NCBI GenBank assembly: GCA_009908915.1
Contig: JAAAOJ010000029.1
Span: 1 to 64,000 of the forward strand
Direction of reading: 5' to 3'
DNA: 64,000 nucleotides
Source of the DNA: Planctomycetota bacterium
Lineage (GTDB): Bacteria > Planctomycetota > Phycisphaerae > SM23-33
A program made the position numbers and the translations under genes. Each line of letters opens with the position of its first letter. The stretch's first letter is position 1. Shown here piece by piece: positions 53,464-61,542 of the stretch. Under the pieces are notes generated by a model. That model did not search any database. It saw only the letters and a list, made by a program, of their open reading frames with translations, and was not told where the DNA came from.

Positions 53464-53621
53464 GTTCCAACTAATCCCAGGCTCCAAGTTCCAGGACAAC
53501 CCGCCGGGCACGTCTCTTTTGGAGCTTGGAGCTTCTTCATTTGCTTGAAACGTGACGGTTGACACTTGGAGCCTTGGCTCCTTGTTTGAAGCGTCGTCGT
53601 TGGAATGTGGAGCTTTTTTGA
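53464..53621. repeat. Intergenic block of TTGGAGCTT-type repeats
   Basis: 158 bp between sat and cysQ containing several copies of a short GGAGCTT/GGAGCCTT word in direct and inverted order (GGAGCTTGGAGCTTC, TTGGAGCCTTGGCTCC, TGGAGCTTTTTT). The same word family recurs at about 63,785-63,862 near the end of the window. No gene is seen. Confidence 0.6.
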
Positions 53622-54413
53622 ATGAATCGCGAAACACTGCAGACGCTGCTGACCGAATGCCGTGACATGGCCCGCCGGGCGGGCCTGGCCATCAAGGCCG
53701 TCGCGGACGAACCCGAAACCATGGACGTTGAGGCCAAGGGTGACGGCTCGCCGCTGACGAGGGCCGACCGCGCCAGCCATGACGTCATCCGACAAGGCCT
53801 GGACGACCTGCAGCCCCACTTCGACATCCTCAGCGAGGAAGGCGAGGACCAGAGCTACGAGGCCTACGGCACGAAGACGCACTGGCTGGTCGACCCGCTG
53901 GACGGCACGAAGGAATTCATCGCCCGCCGGACGGACTACACCGTCAATATCGCCCTCGTCGAGAACTGCCAGCCTATCCTCGGCGTCATTTACGCCCCTG
54001 CCCATAAAGCGAGTTGGTTCGCCGCGGCCGGCTGCGGCGCCTTCAAGCAGATCCACGACGACGAACCCCTTGAACTCACCCCGTCGACGAACGAGCAGCC
54101 CACGTCCGCCGTCGCCAGCCGAAGCCACCTGTCCGCCGCCACGAAAGCCTTCATCGAACGCAACGGCATCGAGACGTTCGTCCAGCACGGCAGCAGCATC
54201 AAGATCTGTGCCGTCGCCGAAGGCTCAGCCGACATCTATCCGCGACATGGCGTTACCTGCCTGTGGGACACCGGCGCCGGGGCGGCCATCGCCCGGGAAG
54301 CCGGATGCCGCATCGTCGACCTCGCCGGGGAGGACCTCATCTACGACCCCGGGCTTGGTATCAAGCGGGAAGGCTTCATCGTCTTCCCAAACGGCATGAC
54401 GTTCGAACGGTAG
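53622..54413 (+). CDS. cysQ: 3'(2'),5'-bisphosphate nucleotidase CysQ
   Basis: 263 residues of the inositol monophosphatase superfamily. Metal-binding residues are visible as SEEG (71-74) and DPLDGTKEF (91-99), the latter with the Lys/Glu typical of CysQ rather than IMPase. A C-terminal LWDTGAGAAIAREAG gives the last metal ligand. It hydrolyses PAP to AMP, relieving inhibition of sulfate assimilation. It sits 158 bp after the sat/cysC fusion on the same strand. Confidence 0.9.
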   Translation: MNRETLQTLLTECRDMARRAGLAIKAVADEPETMDVEAKGDGSPLTRADRASHDVIRQGLDDLQPHFDILSEEGEDQSYEAYGTKTHWLVDPLDGTKEFIARRTDYTVNIALVENCQPILGVIYAPAHKASWFAAAGCGAFKQIHDDEPLELTPSTNEQPTSAVASRSHLSAATKAFIERNGIETFVQHGSSIKICAVAEGSADIYPRHGVTCLWDTGAGAAIAREAGCRIVDLAGEDLIYDPGLGIKREGFIVFPNGMTFER

Positions 54414-54479
54414 AGAACGGCGGTCGAATGCGTTGCGCTTCCGCTGCCGCATCTTTCGGCGCCCCCGCAACCCTCGTGC

Positions 54480-54501
54480 GCCGAGGCACGACCGCCTCGG
54501 C
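54480..54501. terminator. Hairpin between converging cysQ and ffh
   Basis: A perfect 8-bp stem GCCGAGGC/GCCTCGGC with a 6-base loop, 66 bp after cysQ and 66 bp after the ffh stop. No T-tract on either side, so termination is plausible only by position. Confidence 0.5.
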
Positions 54502-54567
54502 CGTGGCACATGCGCCCGGCTGAACGGCTCGGGCCCTCAGTTGCTCAGGCCCTCAGGCCCTATCCTT

Positions 54568-56004
54568 CTACCGCCGGCGTTTCTGGCGGCGACGTTTGCG
54601 CCGCTGCTTATTGCTGAGGCGCTTCGAGCGTTGCTTGGTCTTGCCCGGCATGCCGCCGCCCATCATGCCGCCGGAGGCCATCTGCTTGGCAAAGGCCATC
54701 CGGTCGCGCGTGCCCATGCCGGCCATCTGCTTCATCATGCCGGACGCCTGGTTGAAGCTCTTGACTAGGCCGCTGACATCCTGCGGCTGCATGCCACAAC
54801 CGCGCGCAATGCGCCGACGCCGCGAGGCCTCGATGATATCGGGGTTGTCGCGTTCATCCTGGGTCATGGACTGGATGATGGCTTCCATCTTGCTGAACTC
54901 GTCACCGGAAATCATGTCCAGCGCGGCTGCGTTGCCGCTCATGCCGGGCATCATCTTGAGAATCTGCTTCATCGGGCCCATCTTCTGCATCTGCTTCATC
55001 TGGCCCATGAAGTCAGTGAGGGTGAACTTGCCCTTGGCCATTTTGGCCTGCATCTTCTCGGCTTCTTCCTGGTCGAAGGTCTCCTGGGCCTGTTCGACCA
55101 GCGAGACCACATCGCCCATACCGAGGATGCGTCCAGCCATGCGGTCGGGGTGGAATTCTTCGAAATCGTCGAGCTTCTCGCCGACGCCGATGAACGTGAT
55201 CGGCTTGCCGGTGACCTGCTTGACGCTCAGGGCCGCGCCGCCACGGGCGTCGGAGTCGAACTTGGTGAGAATCACGCCATCGAGTTCCAGTCGCTCGTTG
55301 AACTCCTTGGCGGAGTTGACGGCGTCCTGGCCGGTCATGGCGTCGCAGACGAGATAGATCTGGTGCGGCTTGGTGGCCTGGGCGATGTCCTCGGCCTGCT
55401 TCATCATCTCGTCGTCGATGTGCAGTCGGCCGGCCGTGTCGATGACCACCACGTCGATCTTGTTGGCCATCGCGTGGTTGACGGCCTTGCGGGCGACCTT
55501 GACGGGATTGGTCTCGCCCTCGACGCGGAAGAACCCGGTCCCGGCCTGTTCGGCGACCACGCCAAGCTGCTCGATCGCCGCGGGGCGCTGGAGGTCGCAG
55601 GCAACCAGCAGCGAGGACTTGTCCTTCTTGTCGAGATACTTCGCTAGCTTGCCGCAGGTGGTGGTTTTGCCCGAGCCCTGCAGGCCGGCCATCATGATCA
55701 CCGTCGGCGGCGGGTCGACGACGTAGATGCGCGAGTCGACGGGGCCCATGAGGTTGGCCAGCTCGTCGTGGCAGATCTTCTGCATGAGCTGGCCCGGGCG
55801 GAGGGTCTTGATGACCTCCTGACCGATGGCCTTGTCGACCACGTCGTCGCAGAACTGCTTGACGACTTCGTAATGCACATCCGCTTCCAGCAGCGCGGTG
55901 CGGACCTCTCGCATCGCTTCGCGGACATTGTCTTCGCTGATGCGGCCGCGGCCGGTCATCTTGCGGAAGACGCCGTTGAATTTGTCGGTCAGTGCTTCGA
56001 ACAT
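54568..56004 (-). CDS. ffh: Signal recognition particle protein Ffh
   Basis: 478 residues in the N-G-M arrangement. The G domain has GLQGSGKTTTCGKLAKYL (about 108-125), DLQRPAAIEQLGVVAEQAG, VVIDTAGRLHIDDEMM and LTKFDSDARGGAALSVKQVT. The M domain (from about 325) is Met-rich with MGPMKQILKMMPGMSG and ends in a long basic tail (KQRSKRLSNKQRRKRRRQKR). It binds signal peptides and 4.5S RNA; no 4.5S RNA gene was recognised nearby. Confidence 0.97.
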   Translation of the reverse strand: MFEALTDKFNGVFRKMTGRGRISEDNVREAMREVRTALLEADVHYEVVKQFCDDVVDKAIGQEVIKTLRPGQLMQKICHDELANLMGPVDSRIYVVDPPPTVIMMAGLQGSGKTTTCGKLAKYLDKKDKSSLLVACDLQRPAAIEQLGVVAEQAGTGFFRVEGETNPVKVARKAVNHAMANKIDVVVIDTAGRLHIDDEMMKQAEDIAQATKPHQIYLVCDAMTGQDAVNSAKEFNERLELDGVILTKFDSDARGGAALSVKQVTGKPITFIGVGEKLDDFEEFHPDRMAGRILGMGDVVSLVEQAQETFDQEEAEKMQAKMAKGKFTLTDFMGQMKQMQKMGPMKQILKMMPGMSGNAAALDMISGDEFSKMEAIIQSMTQDERDNPDIIEASRRRRIARGCGMQPQDVSGLVKSFNQASGMMKQMAGMGTRDRMAFAKQMASGGMMGGGMPGKTKQRSKRLSNKQRRKRRRQKRRR

Positions 56005-56142
56005 AGACGCCTTAGCGTATCAGATTTGCGCCCGCGTGGAAAGCCGCTGACTGGCCCATTGTCGCTGACCGGCCCATGGGCGTATAGACATGCCGTCCCG
56101 ACCTGCGTACAATGCCCGTTTCCACCATCAGGAGCAAGCACT

Positions 56143-57348
56143 ATGGTCCAAAGCGACATCCAGACAATCGTGCTCGCCTACTCCGGCGGGCTGGACACGT
56201 CGGTGATCCTGCCATGGCTGAAGGACAAGTACGGCTGCGAGGTCATCGCCTACGCCGCCGACCTCGGCCAGGGCAAGGGTGAATTGGACGGCATCGAAGA
56301 GAAAGCCCTCGCCAGCGGGGCCGACGAGATCGTCGTCGAGGACCTCCGCAAGGAATTCGCCGAGCAGTACTGCTGGCCGATGCTGGCCGCTAACGCCGTC
56401 TACGAACACGTCTACCTGCTGGGCACGAGCATCGCCCGGCCACTGATCGCCAAAGGCCAGGTCGAATGCGCCAAGAAGTTCGGCGCGGACGCCGTCGCTC
56501 ATGGCGCGACCGGCAAGGGCAACGACCAGGTACGCTTCGAACTGACCTTCATGGCCCTGGCGCCGCAGTTGAAGATCGTCGCCCCGTGGAAAATGAGCGA
56601 CTTCGAGCTCACCAGCCGCGAGGCCGCCATCGAGTACGCCAAGGCCAAAGGCGTGCCCATCCAGCAGTCCAGGGAGAAGATCTACTCTCGCGATCGCAAC
56701 CTCTGGCACATCAGCCACGAAGGCGCCGACCTCGAAGACCCCGCCAACGAACCCAAGGACGACCTGTGGGTGATGTCCGTCCCGCTCAGCGAGGCGCCGG
56801 ACACGCCGGCCGTCGTGCAGGTGGACTTCGAGGCGGGCAGGCCGGTCGGCCTCGACGGGGTGAAGCTCTCCGGCGAGACAATCATCGAGAAGCTCAACGC
56901 CGTCGGCGGCACACATGCGGTCGGACAGGTCGATCTGGTCGAGAACCGCCTGGTCGGCATCAAGAGCCGCGGCGCGTACGAGACGCCCGGCGGGACGATC
57001 CTTTACGAAGCCCACCGCGCGTTGGAGAGCCTGGTCCTTGACCGGGACACCTCGCACTACAAGCAGCAGATGGGTCTGAAATACGCCGAGATGGTCTACG
57101 ACGGCCAGTGGTTCCATCCGCTCCGGCATGCCATGGACGCCTTCATCGCGGAAACGCAGCGGAACGTTACCGGCAGCGTCCGCGTCAAGTGCCATAAGGG
57201 CCACGCCCGCGTCGCCGGCGTCGAGAGTGCCAACAGCCTCTACAACATGGACCTGGCCAGCTTCACCATGGGCGAGGAGTATACGCCGTCGGATGCGACC
57301 GGCTTTATCAAACTCTTCGGCCTGCAGATGCGTGGCCGGGGTGAGTAA
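56143..57348 (+). CDS. argG: Argininosuccinate synthase
   Basis: 401 residues from ATG 56,143 (AGGAG upstream; the longer frame runs antisense to ffh). It joins citrulline and aspartate in arginine synthesis. The ATP-binding P-loop LAYSGGLDTSVI is at residues 10-21. Further blocks are YLLGTSIARPLIAK, HGATGKGNDQVRFELTF and YETPGGTILYEAHRALE. The length matches the family. argH is not in the window. Confidence 0.96.
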   Translation: MVQSDIQTIVLAYSGGLDTSVILPWLKDKYGCEVIAYAADLGQGKGELDGIEEKALASGADEIVVEDLRKEFAEQYCWPMLAANAVYEHVYLLGTSIARPLIAKGQVECAKKFGADAVAHGATGKGNDQVRFELTFMALAPQLKIVAPWKMSDFELTSREAAIEYAKAKGVPIQQSREKIYSRDRNLWHISHEGADLEDPANEPKDDLWVMSVPLSEAPDTPAVVQVDFEAGRPVGLDGVKLSGETIIEKLNAVGGTHAVGQVDLVENRLVGIKSRGAYETPGGTILYEAHRALESLVLDRDTSHYKQQMGLKYAEMVYDGQWFHPLRHAMDAFIAETQRNVTGSVRVKCHKGHARVAGVESANSLYNMDLASFTMGEEYTPSDATGFIKLFGLQMRGRGE

Positions 57349-57454
57349 AACATCGCAAAACGGTCGTCCTGGACGGTCCCAACGTTGTCCCGGCCGCTGG
57401 TCGCTGGACGTGGCTGCTGACCACCCGTGCAAGGATCTGCGTTGTCAGGTTGCT

Positions 57455-58396
57455 TTAGGCCACCAGATAGTGGGTGTCCAAGGCGCTGCGAAGTTTGTCC
57501 AGTGCGTGGTTCTGAATCTGGCGGACACGCTCATTGGTCAGGCCGACCATCTTACCGACCTGGGCGAGCGTACGGCCCTTCTCGCCGTCGCGTCCGAGCG
57601 CGAAGCGTTCCATAACGATCAACTGCTCGGTTTCAGTCAGGCGGGCACGATTCTGCGAGATGATGTCCCGTAGCGACTGCACGGAATCGTCGCGCTGCAT
57701 TTCATGCTTCTTCTCGTCGTAGTCACTGCGTTCCATCGCGGGGTCGTACTCGGTCGGGAAGTACTGGCGGTACCGGCCGGTCTTGGTCGCCAGCCGGTTG
57801 AAGCCCTTAAGAATCGCGCGGCAGGCGTACGTGCTGAACTTAAAGCCGCGTGCAACGTCGAACTTCTCGATGCTGCGCAGCAGGGCCATGTTGCCCTCGC
57901 TGACAAGCTCACTGAATTCGACATTGGGGATGCGCGTCCGCTTGGCCATCGCCAGCACCAGGGCCATGTTCGCCGAGGCGAGGGCCGCCCGCGTCCGCAT
58001 GACGCGCTTGAACCAGTGGATCATCTGCCGGGCCCGACCGAGGCTGCGGCGGCGGTTCTGGGCCTTGATCAGTTTGCCGAGCCGGTAGCAGGCGTAGTTG
58101 TGTCGCAGGAAGAGTTCCACTTCCTCCTCGTCGGTCAGACTGGTCTTGCGTTTCGGAGCCTTAGAGACGTCCACGACATCGTCGGCACAGCTCGTCCAGA
58201 CCGGCACGTCGACGTCCATCGCCCCGTCGCCGAAGAGACGCTGCTCGGCCTTGGCTGTGCTGAACAGCGGGTTGTCGACGTAGTCCATCTGATCCGGGAT
58301 GCGCCGATAGGTGCCAAGTTGCTCATCGGTAAGGGTCTCGGTGAAACTTGGCGGTAACGTGTCCGTTGCTTCGTTGTTCTTGGTCGCAGTATTCAT
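57455..58396 (-). CDS. RNA polymerase sigma-70 family factor
   Basis: 313 residues. Region 2 is present (NMALVLAMAKRTRIPNVEFS, then ELVSEGNMALLRSIEKFD, ARGFKFSTYACRAILKGFNR), region 3 is degenerate, and region 4 is clear (LAQVGKMVGLTNERVRQIQN, then HALDKLRSAL). It lacks the region 1.1 of a housekeeping RpoD and has an N-terminal extension of about 95 residues, so it is a group 2/3-type alternative sigma factor. Its target genes are unknown. The upstream region is unusually AT-rich. Confidence 0.85.
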   Translation of the reverse strand: MNTATKNNEATDTLPPSFTETLTDEQLGTYRRIPDQMDYVDNPLFSTAKAEQRLFGDGAMDVDVPVWTSCADDVVDVSKAPKRKTSLTDEEEVELFLRHNYACYRLGKLIKAQNRRRSLGRARQMIHWFKRVMRTRAALASANMALVLAMAKRTRIPNVEFSELVSEGNMALLRSIEKFDVARGFKFSTYACRAILKGFNRLATKTGRYRQYFPTEYDPAMERSDYDEKKHEMQRDDSVQSLRDIISQNRARLTETEQLIVMERFALGRDGEKGRTLAQVGKMVGLTNERVRQIQNHALDKLRSALDTHYLVA

Positions 58397-58721
58397 GGCC
58401 TGGTTTCCTTTGGTTCCTGTTGCCCTTTCGGCGGCTCACCCAGCCGCCTGATTTATAATCATGTATATGTTATACATCTTTTACGTGTTTGTCGACCCAA
58501 AATATAGGATACCAGTAACAATAATATCTGTTTATGCTGTGCATCCGAGCGGATGAACTGCCAGGAATCACTTAACTATCTGTATAGAATTGCCTTATGA
58601 ATGCTTTCATCTGGCGTCTCACAGCATAACCCGACCTCGATATCCATCGCACATTCTGACATCGCGATTGTTGGACACTTGGTTTGACCCCTCTCGATCC
58701 ACCCCGATCGCATCGGCCTGC
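58397..58721 (-). promoter_or_regulatory. AT-rich control region of the sigma factor gene
   Basis: About 325 bp, clearly less GC-rich than the surroundings. It holds a stem-loop GGCGGCT/AGCCGCC (58,430-58,448) in the probable leader and a palindrome ATGTATA-TGT-TATACAT (58,461-58,477) close to likely -10 sequences (TATAAC, TATAAA on the minus strand). The palindrome is a good operator candidate. No gene is seen. Confidence 0.5.
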
Positions 58722-59003
58722 TCAAGAATCGCCGGTTGTCCCGCGGCGCGTCAATCGCTCCGCGATCCGCCGCACCACCTGCGCCTCGCCGCTGCGGTTG
58801 CCCTCAACGAGGTGCCCGATGAACTGCAGCGCATAGCCGCCTGCGAACATTCCCAAGGCCACCCAGCCCGTCGGCTCGCCCGTCAGCCACATCACCAGGA
58901 AGATCGGCGCAGCGACGAAACAGGCCGGCACACCGATTATGTGCAGCCAGAAGCTCGTGGGGTTCTTGTGGCGGTCCAGCCAGTTCTGAATCGGCTTGAT
59001 CAT
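58722..59003 (-). CDS. Mpo1/DUF962-like small membrane protein
   Basis: 93 residues from ATG 59,003. The family pattern is visible: HKNPTSFWLHIIGVPACFVA and, near the second helix, GGYALQFIGHLVEGNRSGEA, with conserved His residues. Two membrane segments (about 16-40 and 45-65). Yeast Mpo1 is an iron-dependent dioxygenase of 2-hydroxy fatty acids; function of bacterial members is unproven. The gene has no clear partners. Confidence 0.75.
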   Translation of the reverse strand: MIKPIQNWLDRHKNPTSFWLHIIGVPACFVAAPIFLVMWLTGEPTGWVALGMFAGGYALQFIGHLVEGNRSGEAQVVRRIAERLTRRGTTGDS

Positions 59004-59189
59004 GGCAGCCAAGATACCACCCCACCTCCGCCGAGACACGCAGAAAACCCCACTCACCGTTGGTCTGGGTGCAGGCCCGGGAAAAGTCCTCTCTAGCTCA
59101 AAGACTCGCCATCTCTCCCAGAGGCAGCGAGGTCCAGACGAAGCCATGCCGGACTGCGTGCCACCCTATTGCGGCGACCGCCCGTCGTC

Positions 59190-60005
59190 TCAGCCCAGCA
59201 ACACGCGCAGGCCCCAGATCATCTCGATGACCGTGTTGAGGAACATGCCGAGAAACAGGTTCAGCCCCAAAATTGCCATGCAACTGGCCACGAAGGCTTC
59301 CGTGCATGCCCGGCCGACGCCGGCAGCGCCCGCCTCGCAGCGGAATCCCTTGTAGCAGCAGATCAGTGCGATGACGGCCCCGAAGAACACGCTCTTGATC
59401 GGGCCGTAGACAATGTCGTAGGTCATCACGCTGTCGGCAGCGTTGCGCCAGAATTCCGCCGAGTTGGCGCCAAAGAGATACACGCTGACGACATAGCCGC
59501 CCAGGATGCCCATGAAACACGCGTAGAAGACCAGCACCGGAATCAGCAACACGCAGGCCAGGAACCGAGGCACGACCAGCACGCGAATCGGGTCGGCTCC
59601 CATCGCCCGCAGGGCGTCGATCTGCTCGGTGACTCGCATCGTACCCAGCTCCGCCGTCAGCCCGCCGCCGACACGACCGGCCAGCAGCACGGCCGCCAGC
59701 ACCGGCCCCAGTTCGCGCAGCACCGAGAGGTTCACGATAGTCCCCATCTGCGCGATCAGTCCGATGGCCTTGAACTGATCGGCCGCCTGGACCGCCAGCA
59801 CGCCGCCGACGAACAGGCCCGTGACCATCACCACCGGCACGGACCGCGTGCCGACGTCGAAGAACTGGTCGAGCATCGGCTGAAGGCGTCGCCGCGAAAG
59901 CCCGGGCATTACCCACGCCAGCGCCCGGCCGCTGAAGCGCACGAAATCGCCGAACGCATCCAACGCATTGAGGACCAGCAGCCCGAATCTTGCCAGCAGT
60001 GCCAT
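59190..60005 (-). CDS. mlaE: MlaE-type ABC transporter permease
   Basis: 271 residues with five or six membrane helices and the MlaE signature: LRELGPVLAAVLLAGRVGGG, LTAELGTMRVTEQIDALRAM, GADPIRVLVVPRFLACVLLI. These permeases move phospholipids or other lipids across the envelope with an MlaF ATPase and an MCE-domain MlaD. Neither partner follows within the window, so it may be encoded elsewhere. Start is the ATG at 60,005. Confidence 0.85.
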   Translation of the reverse strand: MALLARFGLLVLNALDAFGDFVRFSGRALAWVMPGLSRRRLQPMLDQFFDVGTRSVPVVMVTGLFVGGVLAVQAADQFKAIGLIAQMGTIVNLSVLRELGPVLAAVLLAGRVGGGLTAELGTMRVTEQIDALRAMGADPIRVLVVPRFLACVLLIPVLVFYACFMGILGGYVVSVYLFGANSAEFWRNAADSVMTYDIVYGPIKSVFFGAVIALICCYKGFRCEAGAAGVGRACTEAFVASCMAILGLNLFLGMFLNTVIEMIWGLRVLLG

Positions 60006-60472
60006 GCCACCGTTCTACCCCTGCCCCTGTTTGAAATCAAGCCTCGCTGGCTCGCAGCGGACATGGGAGGCAACGCAGGCGGAAAGCGTCGTTGGAATCA
60101 ATGCGCGCCTGCTTGGCACCGTGTGTGTTTGGGTGGTCGCCCTCTTCGTGGCCCCATGGCCCCAAAGGGGCCTGACAGGAATGGCCGTGGGCAAACCTGT
60201 TTCGTCATAACCTCGGCGACGGCGAAAGCCCACGGTTGAGGCATCAACAGAAGTCAGGCTTGAAGGGGCAACACCGACCCCGGTGCCGCCCGTACGCGCT
60301 GAAGGAAGAAGACCTCTCGGCAATTTCGCTACCGGCATGGGGGCAGCTTCTTGGCTGCGTGGCCCCGGTGCCGTCACTGACGGTTTGTGCGGTTGATTTC
60401 GCCCGGCGGCGACTCTATTCTTCAATCAGCCGGTGCGGATGCCCTCGCACCACCAGCCAAAGGAGAAGCCTC
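60006..60472. other. Intergenic region between mlaE and the DJ-1 gene
   Basis: 467 bp between divergent genes. It contains GGCCCCAAAGGGGCC (60,158-60,172), a perfect GC hairpin without a T-tract. A minus-strand reading frame across it (60,015-60,425) is rich in Arg, Pro and Ser and looks like chance. Promoters for both flanking genes should be here, but none is convincing. Confidence 0.4.
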
Positions 60473-60994
60473 ATGGATCTGACAGGACGACGCATCGCGA
60501 TTATGATCGACAATGAGTACCAGGAGCTCGAAGTCTGGTATCCCTACTACCGCTTCCTCGAAGCCGGAGCGAAGGTCGACCTCGTCGGCCCCGAGGCCGG
60601 CGCGGTATATCCCTCGAAGCTCGGCTACCCCTGCCAGAGCACCGCGACGGTCACCGACGTCAAGGCCACCGACTACGACGCCGTGGTGATTCCCGGCGGC
60701 TGGTGCCCGGACTACATGCGCCGCAGTGAGATGATGGTGCGGTTCGTCCAGGACGCTGCGGACAACGACGTGCTGCTGGCGGCCATCTGCCACGGCGGCT
60801 GGATGCTCGCCAGCACCGACGTGCTCAAGGGCAAGCGGGCCACCAGCTTCATGGCCATCCGTCACGACATGGCCAACGCCGGGGCCGAGTGGGTCGACGA
60901 GGAAGTGGTGGTCGACGGCACGGTTATCACCGCCCGCAAACCCGACGACCTGCCCGCCTTCTGCGTGGCCATTGGCGATGTCCTTACGCGGTGA
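60473..60994 (+). CDS. DJ-1/PfpI family protein
   Basis: 173 residues from ATG 60,473 (AAAGGAG upstream). Flavodoxin-like fold of the DJ-1/PfpI superfamily: IAIMIDNEYQELEVWYPYYR with the conserved Glu, VVIPGGWCPDYMRRSE, and the nucleophile elbow AAICHGGWMLA with Cys106-His107. Members act as deglycases, proteases or stress chaperones. The exact activity is not readable from sequence. Confidence 0.88.
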   Translation: MDLTGRRIAIMIDNEYQELEVWYPYYRFLEAGAKVDLVGPEAGAVYPSKLGYPCQSTATVTDVKATDYDAVVIPGGWCPDYMRRSEMMVRFVQDAADNDVLLAAICHGGWMLASTDVLKGKRATSFMAIRHDMANAGAEWVDEEVVVDGTVITARKPDDLPAFCVAIGDVLTR

Positions 60995-61030
60995 CCGTCC
61001 GACAAAACAGGCGACTCACACACCCAGGCG

Positions 61031-61435
61031 GCGAACAATGGGAATGGCAACATCCTCAATCACGAACTGCGGGCGGTCTACTACGGCATGTGCGCCCGCT
61101 TGGATCACCAGTTCGGCCTGCTGATGGACGCCTTGCAGACGCGCGACCTGTACGACGATACCGCCGTCTTCCTGTTCAGCGACCACGGCGACTTCACCGG
61201 CGACTACGGCCTGGTCGAGAAAACGCAAAACACCTTCGAGGACTGCCTCTCGCGCGTGCCGCTGGTCGTCAAGCCGCCGACCGGCGCGGCCCTGCAGCCC
61301 GGCGTGCAGGACGCACTGGTCGCACTGGTCGACTTCCCCGCCGCCATCTACGAGTTGACCGGCGTCGACCCCGGCTACGACCACGTCGTACCCAGCCTCC
61401 CGCCGCTGATCGCCGGCGAAACTGACCGGCGATAG
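61031..61435 (+). pseudogene. Sulfatase remnant (internal fragment)
   Basis: The frame reads ILNHELRAVYYGMCARLDHQ, then DDTAVFLFSDHGDFTGDYGL and VEKTQNTFEDCLSRVPLVVK, which matches the second half of a sulfatase (the SDHG metal-binding motif is intact). The N-terminal ~300 residues with the formylglycine Cys/Ser site are missing. The protein ends prematurely after the PAAIYELTG region. It cannot be an active enzyme. Probably a decayed copy of one of the many sulfatase genes seen in planctomycetes. Confidence 0.7.
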
Positions 61436-61542
61436 CGGCACCGGACATCCGCACATCCACGCGCCGGAAAAATGCTTGTCGGCCGTGGCCGCTTTGAGCA
61501 TGATGATCACAAACAAGCTGAGCTTTGCTGAAAGGAATCATC

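Noticed and set aside
55768-56142. N-terminal extension of argG by 125 residues
   Set aside because: Runs antisense to ffh; the family start and a ribosome binding site lie at 56,143.
58397-58460. Known riboswitch in the sigma factor leader
   Set aside because: A stem-loop is present, but no recognised aptamer core could be matched by eye.
60015-60425. 136-residue minus-strand ORF
   Set aside because: Arg/Pro/Ser-rich with no recognisable fold, lies wholly in an intergenic region with hairpins.
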